From Nymphaea colorata (taxonomy: Eukaryota; Streptophyta; Magnoliopsida; Nymphaeales; Nymphaeaceae): a stretch of DNA of 64,000 bases. The translations under genes were made by a program, and so were the position numbers. The DNA lies in NCBI RefSeq assembly GCF_008831285.2, contig NC_045150.1, positions 7,142,001 to 7,206,000 of the forward strand. Reading direction: 5' to 3'. Positions 23,550 through 35,696 of the stretch are shown here, piece by piece (within the stretch, counting starts at the first letter, position 1; each line of letters begins with the position of its first letter). The notes beneath the pieces are model-generated. The model did not search any database. It was not told where the DNA came from and worked only from the letters and a program-made list of their open reading frames with translations.

Positions 23550-26314
23550 GGCATTATTTTGACATGTGCCAACGTGTTGCAATCTAATGGGTTTCGGTCC
23601 GCTCGGGCGGTGGGATCGATCCTCGTGTTCACCCATCAATCATTCTCCTTCATCCGGTGGCTTCCGGGCAACTTCGTGGTATTTTTAAGACCCATCCCAT
23701 CATCTTGGGAGGGATGGCGGGTCTTCTTTGTTCACCGGACAAGGTTGCTCCAAATGAAAAAAACGTGACAATCTATGAAAAAAATTAAAAAAATAAGATA
23801 GAAAAATAAGAAAAACACAAATAAAACGAGTATTCTTTTTTTTTATACTTTAACATATTTTTTTCGAATGACCGGCTTTTAACGTTTTAAACACGCCTTT
23901 TTGAGTAGCAAGATTTTTCTGTAGCTACGCTCCAATGCATCAAAATCGTTTTCACCTAACTTCGTACCAGCTGATGGGCATTCGTATTTAAGGCTGAGAG
24001 TTCTTGCTTGGAGCAAATAACAGTGAGAAAATGAATTTTGATTTGGACATGTATCTTTTACCACTGCATGTAGCAGTAAGGCAAGCTCCTTGAATATTTT
24101 TCCATCTCTTGCTTAGATTGAACATGTGTTGCGGAATCCTATGCAAATAAATATGCAGCCGAATCACCATTATGTCACATAAAATAGCCAAGACCTACTT
24201 TATTATGTCAGCTTTGAGCTTAGTTATTTATATATAAGCAACCATATGCTTAAATATGAAAAAAAAATAACATAAGGGCCCTTTTGGCTTGAGCCTGTAG
24301 TGAAGATAATATATATAATTGGTGCAAAAGAAAGTTCAGTACAAAAGGGTAGTAAAATCCACTTTTCTTATAGGATCCAATGCATTACGATTGTCTCGTC
24401 ATTCTTGGCACACGCGCGGCACAAGAAAATATTCGGTAGTTACACAAGATTTCTGGAAGGAAATCCCAAAAGCAAACTAAGAGTGACACTTTGTTACTGT
24501 CTCATCAATTTGTGTCAAAAGGTTATAGTATATTCATAGAATACTTATAATTGTGTTTTAAGAATAAGGCTGCACAACAAGTCGAGCCAACTCATGCTCG
24601 TCTCAAACTCGTTTGGAAAAACTTTACTGAAACTCGACTCCTTTATAAATGAGTCGAGCTCGAGTTATAAGAACTTGACTCGTTTAAACTAAGCTCCACT
24701 CAACTACTTAAAACCAGTTCATCATAGTTGAATTAGTTAAACGAGTTGACAAGTTAAATGAATTTAAAAAAAAAAAAAAAAAGACATGTTCACATAAATA
24801 AGTTAAGAAAATCAAACTCAACCTAGATGTTGTATAGCCAGGTCAAGATCTAGCTTGTTCTATGAAGTTCAACTCTTAATTTCTCCTCCTTCTTCATTTG
24901 ACCTAACCTGTTGGTCTATGTTAATGGTTCTAGCCCATGTCCATCCAGAACCATCTCCACTAAGGTATGATCAAAACTGAACACTATTAATTAATTTTGT
25001 TATTCCGCATAACATGATCAGCTTCTCCTACGTTAGAACTTGTCCTCTTTGAATGAGTCAAAACACATTCAAATTGTTGGTTTTAGGATGTCACTTGATG
25101 TGTGCAATGGTCTTCAAAATGCTTATGCAAAACATTCTCCCTCACAAATTTTATGCTTGAAAACTCAATTACAAGATCTGAAAAAAAGGGGAGAAGTTGA
25201 TTGATGAATATGTTAGGGCTGCCTTCTTGTTCATCGATTGGCTTTTGCAGGGAAGCCTGATGATTAAGAGGATCTCATCACAAATATTTAGCACAGTTAA
25301 TCAAAGTCTAGTCGTCAGTATGATTCTCATAAGTGTTATCTATCTAAACTGCAAATAATGGATGTGCGACTCTAATTGGTGGGTACACCACGATCGTGTA
25401 ATGAAAGCATGTATCCAAACTCTATAGGGGTTATTGGTACCTCGGGCAAAAAAAAAAAAAAAAAATTGGTAATTATTTAAAATGGTTTGTCTTTTTAAAA
25501 TTCTTTACTTTTTTTAATTTTCACTTCTGTTTCCACATTTTTTTTTATTTTTGAAATAATTTTGTGATTATCATACACCAGCGTATATAACCAGTTTCTC
25601 ACGTCGGCTTCGGAATCGTTTTCCTCCGTATCAAATGATGCATGCCAGCAAGGACTTGAAAGGAAGAGTGCGGTGGGTGCATGGGTTCGGCCCTTCACAA
25701 GCTACCACGTGTACCTTCCTGTGAGGACAAAATCGTAAAATGCAAAACTTTTTTTTAAATTTTTTCATTTTTGCAAAAAATAGCATGGTCGATCTTTTTT
25801 CTAATTTTGGTCCACAGCACGCTTGTCTGAAGCGACTCCTCCTCTCACGTAAACAAGACAAAATTCGTCCTTCAGTTTTAAAAAATATGTGATGTGATTC
25901 TTATTCTCTTTAGATGTTGGAAGAAAAGAAAAATTACATTTCTCATTTTATTGCTACTAAAGTTATAAAAGTTATTACCCTTGGCATGAAAGTTTTAAAA
26001 AAAGCTAGAACTCATTTTAGGGATTGTGGGGGCAATTGCCCACACCTGTCTCCATCTCTGCCTCTAATCACCGGCATTCCCCTTGCCCATCAGCATTTTA
26101 GTTCAGAATTTCATTTACCACTTCTGAAAATCAGTAGTCCGTTTTCCTTTCTTACAAATTTCAAACGGAATGCCTTCTCTTCAAACTGATTGATACTTTT
26201 GCTTATGATCTTATTTTGTGGATCACTAGTTTAAGATGAGCAATACTTTGATTTGATATTTGTGAGAGGGACTCCTTGGTTAGTTTTTTCCCTAGACATC
26301 CACATTGCACTTAG

Positions 26315-26575
26315 GTCTGCTCGATGTCCCAAACACGAGTCCGGGCTGGCCCGATTCGGCTTGGATAAAATAAAAAAATATTTTTAAAATATAAAAAAAT
26401 TTAATATGAAATACATTTCAATAATCACATATATATTAACATTAAATAAAAAATAAATTAAGCCAACTTGAACCCCATCCTGATACATTATCAGGCCGAC
26501 CTGGGCCGGTTGTTTCAAGCCGGGTATCCAGTACCCATCAGAAACTCAAGCCCTGATGCCGAGACTTAATTGCAC
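26315..26575. repeat. Dispersed foldback repeat, GC-rich ends/AT core (copy 3)
   Basis: GAGTCCGGGCTGGCCCGATTCGG at the left and CCGACCTGGGCCGG at the right flank an AT core at 26365-26460. Confidence 0.5.
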
Positions 26576-27654
26576 TTAAAAGTTCCAAAGTCATTCTAGA
26601 ATTTCCTCACTACTTTTATGACACATTAGGAAAAGAGGTATGTGTGGGCAAATAAAAACAAAATGATTGTAGTACAAAAAAGAATATCGGTGACTAGTTA
26701 CACCATATGACGAGAAAAAGGTTATTTGTTTCTAGGTACACCAAATAAATGAGATGAATCCATACTTCTGTTCATGTTTAGCCTGTAATGAACAAACTAG
26801 TAGGATTTTCCCTGTTGAACAGTGCGCTAAGGCCAAGGGAAGTGTTGCTATTCATAATGCGAACAGCTTGGCTCCTGAATAGAGTAAAAAGTCAAGCTGA
26901 AATCACATCTGGTTTCATATAAAGCAATAAAGCCCTTGCTATTCGCAACCTTAGTTCTTTTATGCATGTGTGTTATTTGTTGTTGGGTTTTAACTTAACG
27001 TTTCGAAACTATGGAATAAATATGATCATGTTAGTATCCTCAAAGGGCATAGTGCCCGTGCATACTTAAGGGATCCAAAGTTTGAATCTTGTCATCATTG
27101 TCACACTTACTCTCGTGGGCGGAACAATGAAGCAATCACGACACTTGAGTTGGAGGATGTATGATAAGTCCAATTAAGTGTTGAAGCAAGTTTGGACCTT
27201 AGAGGTATACTCGTATGACCTTGGGGGTTTTGTGCTAAAAGTAGTTTTCAAAAAAAAAAAACAAATTTTGAAGGGGATTGGTGCAACAATCGGAGCATAG
27301 GCCAGTAGGCGGAATGATTCCTGTTTTGAATCCTCGTAGCATCAATTACGGCAGGATGGCAGCTGACCTCAAAGCACCAAAAATAAACTTTGTACCCTAA
27401 GCGAATAAGGGGTTGGGTGGAAGCTTCGGCCTTCTACCCTACAGTGAAAAGGAAACCCCACTTACCCAGAAATACACTTAAAAAAAAAACAAGATCATTT
27501 GTAGGCAAAAATGAATTCATAACATTTAATTTATGACTTTTATAAGAATAGATTTGTCTAGTGGAAAATGTGATTATTTAGTCTTTCAAGGCATAGTGAT
27601 TGTCTCTTATTTTAAAAGAAAGGTCGAGGACTGAGATATTTAGCTAGTTATTAT

Positions 27655-27950
27655 TAGTCCTGGGCCATGGGTACCCGGCCCGGGCCCGATGGTGTGGCCC
27701 GGATCGGACCAGTCGGGCTCGGGCCAGGCTTGATCTGTCCTTGCCTGGATCTGTTCCATTAATAATTTAAAAAAATATTTTTAATTATTATTTAATTTAA
27801 CCATATATATTTTATTATTAAAAATATATTTTGTATTATAAAAATTATTTATAATGTAAAAAAAATTATTATCAAACGAGTCGAGCTAGGTCGGGACCCG
27901 GGCCAGGCCCGAGCCCAGTTTTCAAGCCCGATTGACCCAACGCCCACTCT
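27655..27950. repeat. Dispersed foldback repeat, GC-rich ends/AT core (copy 4)
   Basis: Starts CCTGGGCCATGGGTACCCGG and ends GGGACCCGGGCCAGGCCCG, with an AT core at 27760-27870. The left and right GC words are mutually complementary. Confidence 0.55.
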
Positions 27951-28399
27951 TAGTTATTATATATCACTCGCTAGAAGAAGGAAAAAAAATTATGGTTAAT
28001 GCTAATTTTTTAATTTGGCTATGGCATTACTGGTAACATCTCTTGATATGTGTGTGTGGTGTCTGTATGTGGTTAACTTACTCCTTTATTGGCTTTAGTT
28101 CACACCTAAAGGGTTATATGAAACAGAACATCTAGTAGTATGAGGCTAAGGATATATAAAATGCTTAGGCTTTTTCAATATCATTGATATAAAAATATTT
28201 TACCTCACACATGATAGGTTACAAATTCACTAAATGCATACTTGTGTGTTAGATTCTGAGTTTAAGAATTGAACTTTAATACCAAATGCTTAATAAGGTG
28301 GATTTTTTTAGCCTACTACAAACACGACCTTGAAAAGAGATACCCATCATAGTTAGATCTGTGACTATTAGATCTTAGTTGGATTTTTACCTTTTCAGT

Positions 28400-28830
28400 G
28401 AGCGGAACGTGACAGAAAAACAGTTGAAACTTGAAACTCTTCCTTCTTCCTCCTTCTCTCGAGGTTTAGGAACTCCCTTAACTGAATTTATGATTACTCT
28501 CGACAACCTGAGAGAACAGCATCTGCTACCATTTCCAGTCTAGAAAAAATAGCATCTACTGACGACCAAGTTTCTACCGGTCTGCCAACCCGACCAAACC
28601 ATAGGTTTGCAGGCTTACAAGCAGCTCCTTCCGTTCGCCAGACGAATTGCAAACCAGGTCGGATCGTCAGATCTGTTACCGTACCGAAACGAAAGATCCA
28701 TCACCGGAAGCGCGGACTCATTGCACGGTGGCATTTTTACGATTGATCAGAGGTATCGATCATTCGTCTCCCATGGTGCTGCAGTCGCACGCGCGAGTGC
28801 TTGGTGGAGCGGGTGGAAGGTTGCAATAGC
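28400..28830 (+). promoter_or_regulatory. GC-rich 5' region of NTAQ1
   Basis: Composition rises from the AT-rich flank near 28.4 kb, with pyrimidine runs (CTTCCTTCTTCCTCCTTCTCTC near 28440). The region leads into the NTAQ1 start at 28831. It probably holds promoter and 5' UTR. A 135-codon open frame at 28607-29014 runs across exon 1 in another frame and is not credible as a gene. Confidence 0.4.
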
Positions 28831-31800
28831 ATGTCCGCTTCCCCTTCCGCCACTCTTTGCCCTCCGTCTGTCCGACGTGGTGATTTCGCTCACACCCCCT
28901 GCTATTGGTTGGTTACTCTCTTCGTGTCTCCTGAATCAATTCCCCGTCCGTTATATTAGTTGTGACCTCTGCTTTGAACAATTTACGGAAGATAGATACA
29001 TCTCTGTCGGTTGATGAGAGGTGATGGTCCGGTGTCTGTAATCCCTAGCTACTTTTGATGGTCCTGCGTAAATTTCTGGCCTGTGTTTGAAGTTTTCTGG
29101 GTATGGATTGTTGTTAGTCAGTAACACGATAACCCATTTTTCCTTGATCTGAAGGCGATGGATGCTGAATGTTCGCCCACATTGATGTTCATGGTAGTCG
29201 GTTATTTGATAAAATTAGGAGAAGAAGATCGCCACCGAACTGAGTTCCCCATATCAATTTATTTTTTGGCTTGATCATGGATGCTAGCAAGTTACAGAAT
29301 GGGGGCTTATCCGTTTCGATGGTTGTGCCACCAATTTCAAACTTACTTGGCGCAGATCAGAAAACTGGGTCTTTCGTAGGTTCTACCGACCTTGATGTTC
29401 TGGATTTGTCAAAGCTATTATCAACTTATCAGCCGATTAAATAAAGACGGATACATCTTCTCCTTCCTGTAGAGAAGATGCGTGCGACGGAGTTCTAGCC
29501 TAGATATTGTGGTTCATGAGTAATCATGAGACACCATACTTCTTTTATCGTCGCTTTTCAAGTGAATATTTTGGGTATTTGAGAAGATCGTGCGACATCT
29601 AATAGATTCGGAGTAGATTTGTCGCCTTAGAAGGATCTTTGTCTTCTTAACTTTTTTAGATTTATTAGAACTTCGTCTTTCTGACTATGGTGCTATGGAA
29701 AAAAAAATGATATCTGGGCATTATTCCGTAAAAGGACTGCATTGTGAAAGGCCATATCTGATTACTTGTTACATGCTTTCGAGAGAGTGAATAATGTTTA
29801 TTGATCTATTCCCCCCAATCAGAAATGCTATCCTTTAACGTATATGACTGGAGCATAAGAGATTTTATTTCCTCTATGTTACATTTTAAAATGGCTGATC
29901 TTGGAATTTAGAATTTTTACGCGATAATTTTATGGCCCTTGTGGCATTCTTGGTTCTCCTGGGATACACTTTCTACCTGAGTTCATTCTTCAGTTGATGC
30001 ACGTGACCAAAATTTAGCCAATGGTGTCTGCCAAATTGCCGTTGGCACTATGTTTGAAGTTTCAAACTATTTTTCTGAGACTATGTTGATAGCCTTAATA
30101 GCTTTAACTAGCTATATGCTAGTTTTGAAAAGATTATGCTAGCCACCATTAAGAAAATATAAATGTGAGAATAAGAAAAGAAAGGTGACTTATCAACCTA
30201 GTGAGTAGTTTCAAGTTTGTATCCTTTCCTATCATGTCAATCTGTAGTATAGGACAGACAAGACATATTCTTTAGCCCTGGCATTTTAGAAATCATGCTA
30301 AAGGATTAACACATTAAAGAAAATCCGTGTATGTAAATTTCATTGGCAGAATAGCCTGTAGCACATTAGTGTACAATATTGATGTGGATCTCTTTGTTTG
30401 GATACTACATTTTCCATCCATATCTGCCTCCTTCCAGAATCTTTGTGTGGATTGCCTACTTGGTTGCTCTTTCCTAGAACTGTATCTTCTGATTGTGCAT
30501 ATACTGTATGATATTAGTGTTTTGTGAATATAGATGTAACTCCAACATAATTAAGATATCGAGGTTCAGGCTTTTGCATTCCTATTTTGTTGGTGCACCA
30601 TTTCATTTTACAATCTTTAAAAGTCTAACTTCATTTACATTGAGTAAATGCACGATATCCAGAAAATATTAGATGCAGTCTCACAATGTTGCAATAATTC
30701 TTAACCCTGGTCTGTTCCCCCTGCATGTTGATATCTATCTACTTTCTTACCCTGACATGTAATCATTTGCACTTCATTAAACTACTGTGCAATTGGTATA
30801 TTTGTGAAACACTCTGTCTACTTGCTCGGATCACATACATGCTGAATGTTTCTTTATTATCTTTATCTTAGTGCTGATTTAAAGTTTTGGCAACAATACT
30901 TATGCTTTAAACATTTGATGATGTAGTGAGGAGAATGTCTACTTACTTTGCAAGCAGTTGTGTACTTCTGGATTGAGTGGTATAGGAGGCATGGACCTTT
31001 TTGTTGTTTTCATATCTAATGACAGAAAACAGGCATGTATCTGCTTCATATACACCCTTCCTTTCCTCTTTATATGTTCTAGTGATTTTCAAAATAACGA
31101 ACAAATATGGAAATTGATTTTGGCATCAGCTTGCCAGTTATCCAAACTGAACAGCATTTAGGTTTCACAAAGTGCCGTTAATTTGTAGACCTTGTTTGGT
31201 GGACAGGGATATGCTGAAATGGATGTAATTTGATAAAAAAGTAGATTCTACCCTCCTGGTTTTAGGTATTTTAGCAAAAATTCTTACTGGGTGATATTTA
31301 CACCAATATTAAATGGAAGAACATGTGTGCAAGAATGTGAAATACAATGCTTGAAATGCTAAAACGTGTTCTTTGAATTGAATTTATCATCCATGTGAGA
31401 TGGCTTCCAGCACCTGTGCTAAATTATTTAATTCTAGAAACACAGTTACATTGTCTAGTTTGCCTTTTGATTTGTCTCCAGAGAGGATAAGTTTTGTTGG
31501 ATTCAAATGATATATGCATGAGAAAGGGAGCTAACTGAATCTAGATACCAGTGTTTGCATTTTCAAACATTCAAACCTTCAACCATTTGTGTGGCGTTCA
31601 TCTTCATGGAAAAATCCTTAACCAGTTTGTGTTACCTCTTTAAGTTGGTTTCTTATGAAAGTTAACCTCCTCAGGTAAATATAGTTCTTATGGTTCTTAC
31701 AACTACTTGCAGTGGTATCCACATTTGTACGTCACAAAGTTGATGAAAAGTTTTGCCAACTAATTGAAACCATCAATTATGTAGCAGCTCTAACAAATGT

Positions 31801-33227
31801 AAAGCCCTTAAAATTTTGATCTTATAGGTACCATTATGGCATCAGCGGGCAAGTGTAAGAACTGATGGACTTGTTCTATGGGATTACCATGTAGTCTGTA
31901 TTCAGGTAAGCAGATTATTTGCATTCGAGTAATAACACTGGCTGACAATTTTTTGTCCCACCTGTACTAGAGGTGTTGGATGATTATTGCTAACTATTAG
32001 CTTTACTGTGTTTCCATTTGAGGTATGTTTATTTGAAAACAGACAAGTGGAGAAGGAAATGCTCTTGTCGTATGGGATTTGGATTCAACACTTCCCTTTC
32101 CTGTTTTGTTGGCCCAGTATGTGTTTGAAGCCATCCAGCCATCTGCTCAATTGTATCCAGTCTTCCGCAGGCAAGTAACTCATTTGTCTCTTGTAGGATA
32201 TTGGTCTTCCTTACGATGATATTTCTGGTCCGATTTGTATTACTGATAGGTATACAAATTTACAAAAAACCTTCATGCCTGGGGAGAAGGTTTTCCCATT
32301 GTAGCTGTAATACATATATCTACTTGGAAAGGGATTAATTGTACGCCTTTTATGCTCCATGAACGAGGTTGTTTTCCTTTTTCATTGATTATTTTGTTAG
32401 AAAAGGAAATGTTTGGAATCCTTCTTGTAGAATTACTCATGAGAACCTTTCTTTGACATAGTGTTTCTTCAAGTGGGTCTATGTGGGCAAAGATTCTCTA
32501 TATACGGGGTAGGGAAATATGAACTTGATCAAATTTTGAATATTGAGGGCCTGTTGTGCATCTGGAAAGCTATGTTACATAGGTAGGGGTACAGACATTT
32601 TCAAAAAATTTGGGTGAGGGGGTACGGCCGTACACACACGCGGACATATATATATGTATATGTCAAAAAATTTCAAAATGAATAACATATTCACAAAACA
32701 CAGTATGGAAGTAATTAACATACAAATATATTAGCTTTCTTGATTCTCCGTCGCATCATCAAGATTAGAAGGAACAACAGGTCACGCTTTTAAGATATAT
32801 TGACATCGCTATAGTTATACTTATGGCTCACATTATTATCGAAGAGTCAAGTTATAGAGAAGGAATGGATTTTCAAAACATTGTATGGAAGATTTTAAAT
32901 GAAAAGTTGTGAGGAACTATGTACAAGAAAGGTTTAGAGTGAAGAAGGAAACAAGAAAAGAGGAGGATTTTTAATTTTCAACTCAAAAACTGGAAACTTT
33001 GGACTTGGTGGGTCTTTCTTCATGAAGTAGAACTATTGAATCATATGAACAGTGTGGAAGCTAAAGCTGCTGGCCTTGCACACTTGACGGTTACTTCATA
33101 TTTTCATATGTTTCACAGTCCTTCAAAACTTGGTGTTTTTCATCACCCAAGTTTATACCAATTTCAAAAGATAGGTATGTACGTGTAAATGTGGATATAG
33201 GTGCAAGCATGGGGAGTGAAGCAATTG

Positions 33228-33279
<52 letters not shown>

Positions 33280-34725
33280 TCAAACATTGTAAGGTTGACC
33301 TAATTAATCTATTGTATCAGTATGGCTGATTGCATACAGTTGTCAGTCATAGCTGGCAGTTGACTTTGGTGAGTCAGAGGAGCATCAAAACACGCTGCTG
33401 GGGCGACATGGGTACTGATTAATCTCTGTCATACTTTGTCATAGATCTCATTCTTAGCTAAACGGTGGCATGGCCTTCTTTTGAATACCTCATGTCATTG
33501 CTTTTCTCATAAACCGCATTATTGCCTCCCCTTCCATGCATACATGCACACACATTATTGTGACAGTTTTTGCTGCATACTGGAATTATCTCAATACACT
33601 TCATAATCAGTTTATTTTTTGTTTTTAGGCTTTTCAGAGTGGTGCATGCTCCACTTTTTCTTCATCACTTTGCATCTGATCGGCGACACATGAAGGATGC
33701 AGATGGAAATTGGATTTCACCTCCTCCAACATCTAACCCTATTGTTGGTGTTGGTACGTATTGGAACTAGATTTGAAGTTTTTGTCTGACATGGTGGACA
33801 TGAAGTTGGATGCTTAGTAGACTTTGGGTAGCTGACCTAACATTGGCTGGCCTTGAACTGTGTCTGCAAGCCAAAAACCACAAGGATTTAGGTCGTGTTA
33901 TCACCCAGGAATTTCGATTGCGCTTATATCCATCATTGTAGGAATTGGGTTCAAGCTTTCCCCAGCCCCTTTTCATCAATGGACTCCTGACGTATACGAA
34001 GGAGTGCGGTTCGTTCGACAAATTCCTACCTCTATATCTATCTCTTCTCAGAGATGTTTGAATTTTTCAAAACTCCATAGACATGCAGAAGAGAAATGCT
34101 TTCCCCACTCGTACCAAGACATAACTTTTACCAAAAGTTGATTGTGATATTTTTGTTCAAATAACAATTAAAGTGAAGCAGGGTCAAGAATAACAAATCT
34201 CTTTATGTAGTCAACCAGCCACGCTTGGTTGTGGGTCCGGTTGGTTTTTATTGACTATATATCAAGCACAAAAGCAGCTGATGGTTTCCATTACTTCTCT
34301 TAATAGTCAACTGCATCTCTTGGAGGAGTATGCAGATTCCTCTTGGAGCCAATCGTATCCATCTGTCAGGCCTTTTCTATGGCCTGCCAAGTTCTAATAA
34401 GCCTCAGATACTCACATCTAGTAACCTCTTGTATGAAACGTGTGTGCTTACTCATAGATAATGGACATTGAGTAATTATTTGTTTGTTTTAGTTTCTGAG
34501 TTCATGCTTTTGTGTCATTCAGATGGTATCCTGAACAATCTCGATCAGTACATGACAATTCGCACTGAGGAGGTTGCAAACACAGTACAGGATGCATTGC
34601 GTAGCGTATTCTTGCAGCCCTTAGGTGTGGTGGTTTCTGAAACACAGTTGGAAGAGTTCTTCACAAGAATCCCACTTCACCAACCTAGTACTAATCAGCT
34701 ACTGGAAACCAATCCTCTAGGATAA
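28831..34725 (+). CDS. NTAQ1: Protein N-terminal glutamine amidohydrolase (NTAQ1)
   Basis: Exons 28831-28907, 30927-31032, 31828-31905, 32043-32170, 33629-33753 and 34523-34725 join to 717 nt, 238 aa. The enzyme converts N-terminal Gln to Glu, preparing proteins for arginylation in the Arg/N-degron pathway (cytosol/nucleus by family). Family landmarks are all present: [14 protein letters not shown] with nucleophile Cys26, [10 protein letters not shown] with His82, [11 protein letters not shown] with Asp99 (a Cys-His-Asp triad), then [15 protein letters not shown]. Length fits plant homologues (about 220 aa) with a slightly longer C-terminus. Exons 2 and 4 end in GC donors (AG|GCATGT, AG|GCAAGT); the GT four bases further on would break the frame in both cases. 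Intron 5 carries a plastid ndhB fragment. A GC-rich leader precedes the start. It is convergent with the methyltransferase downstream. Confidence 0.93.
28908..30926 (+). other. NTAQ1 intron 1
   Basis: About 2 kb between exon 1 and exon 2, with GT (GTTGGT) and AG (GATGTAG) ends. It is AT-rich with no repeat or gene recognised. A 55-codon frame at about 29278-29445 has no family resemblance. Confidence 0.8.
32630..33290. repeat. Insert-like DNA and microsatellite in NTAQ1 intron 4
   Basis: Intron 4 (32171-33628) includes a compound (TA)n(TG)n(AG)n microsatellite at about 33229-33280 and an anonymous stretch from about 32620. No protein is encoded. Confidence 0.6.
33902..34205 (+). pseudogene. 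ndhB: Nuclear plastid DNA fragment: ndhB exon 1 end plus start of its group II intron
   Basis: From 33904 the frame reads [30 protein letters not shown], which is the end of exon 1 of plastid ndhB (NADH dehydrogenase-like subunit 2). Immediately after it comes GTGCGGTTCG, the group II intron 5' consensus (GUGYG), and intron sequence I recognise continues to about 34200 (for example TCAAAACTCCATAGACATGC). So it came from unspliced DNA, not from mature RNA. It lies inside NTAQ1 intron 5, same strand. It has at least one small change (SISSQRC for the plastid SEMF region) but is well preserved, suggesting a fairly recent insertion. It is not functional. Confidence 0.85.
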
Positions 34726-35696
34726 CGGAAGATGTTTTTTGTGATGTTAATACCATACTTTTTGTAACGTCAAGTATACTTTCTGTTGAACGAAAAAGCA
34801 TTTCTGATTGAGCAACTTGGCAAACAAAAAAACGCCTACCAAAAAGGGGAGTTCATAATATTATTTAGTTTTCGATCTTGAGGAAAAAAGTACCCTTGCT
34901 GCCAGATGACGTATAGATCGGTACAGATTTCTCGTTTATCGGAGTTACCATGAATGCACGAGTAAGCTTTCACAGTCAATTTGGGACTAACAGGTTCATC
35001 ACGTGCATATTCTTGGCCTTTCGAATTTTGATTACCCACAATCTTGCGACATAAAAGGTTACCACGTTGCTCGAGGAAACGCCAGATTTATGTAAAATGA
35101 TGCCTTCCATGCGAAGGATCACAAGAACCGCTTCAAATTCGAACCGCCGCACAAGCTACTCCAGACCACGTAACTCGAATTATGCATTTACCACAGGAGG
35201 GGGGAAAAACGCTGAATCATTTACGTAGCATCAGATTGACTTCACTTGCTTACGATTTGTCCAACTGCAAGCCTAAATTGCCTCAAGAGTTTCTCAATTG
35301 CACGTCAATTTTTTTCTCTACATTTCTCCAACCCAAGCAACAAGGCTTGTTATAGACTACGGAGAAGTTTAAGCCTAAATCGCCTCCCGATGGCACGTCA
35401 ACTTTTTCTTTAGATTGCTCCAACCCAACCAACAACCATAAGTTTTTAGAGGATCAGCATTTTAAAATTTCAGAATTCTTTGGCACAAGGTGAGACGCAT
35501 ATACTAGCTTTAATCAAGCACCGAAACAAAATATCATCTTAGCTCCAACTCTACAACCCCATCTCAGTAACGATCAATGATTGTTATACAACAAGCTCAA
35601 TATTCAAGAATGAAGATAGTTTCAGGATGCTATTCTATTTCTACAACATTTCTTTTCGCAGTTTGGGATCAGTAAAGCATCAGTTGCTGCAAGAAA
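34726..35696. other. Convergent intergenic spacer (NTAQ1 / methyltransferase)
   Basis: About 970 bp between the two stop codons, presumably holding both 3' UTRs. An imperfect direct repeat of about 65 bp is present (AAGCCTAAATTGCCTC at 35271 and AAGCCTAAATCGCCTC at 35371, each followed by GCACGTCAA and CTCCAACCCAA). No gene is recognised. Confidence 0.6.

Larger units (their letters stand above)
20700..23955. repeat. Right copy (B) of the segmental duplication
   Basis: Homologous to 16960-20150 in the same order and orientation. It carries the intact lipase gene and ends with the TTTTTTTCGAATGACCGGC A-rich tail also found at the end of copy A. Confidence 0.85.
24200..28390. other. Intergenic repeat-rich DNA
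   Basis: No conserved gene is visible. It holds a GAGCTCGA-type repeat (24575-24770), poly-A runs (24767-24782, 25447-25465), a GGCGGAGCCA-family scrap at about 26000-26065 (GGGGGCAATTGCCCACACC) and two GC-ended/AT-core foldback repeats listed separately. Around 27285-27350 and 27060-27110 there are weak tRNA-like B-box words that could belong to decayed SINEs. Confidence 0.5.
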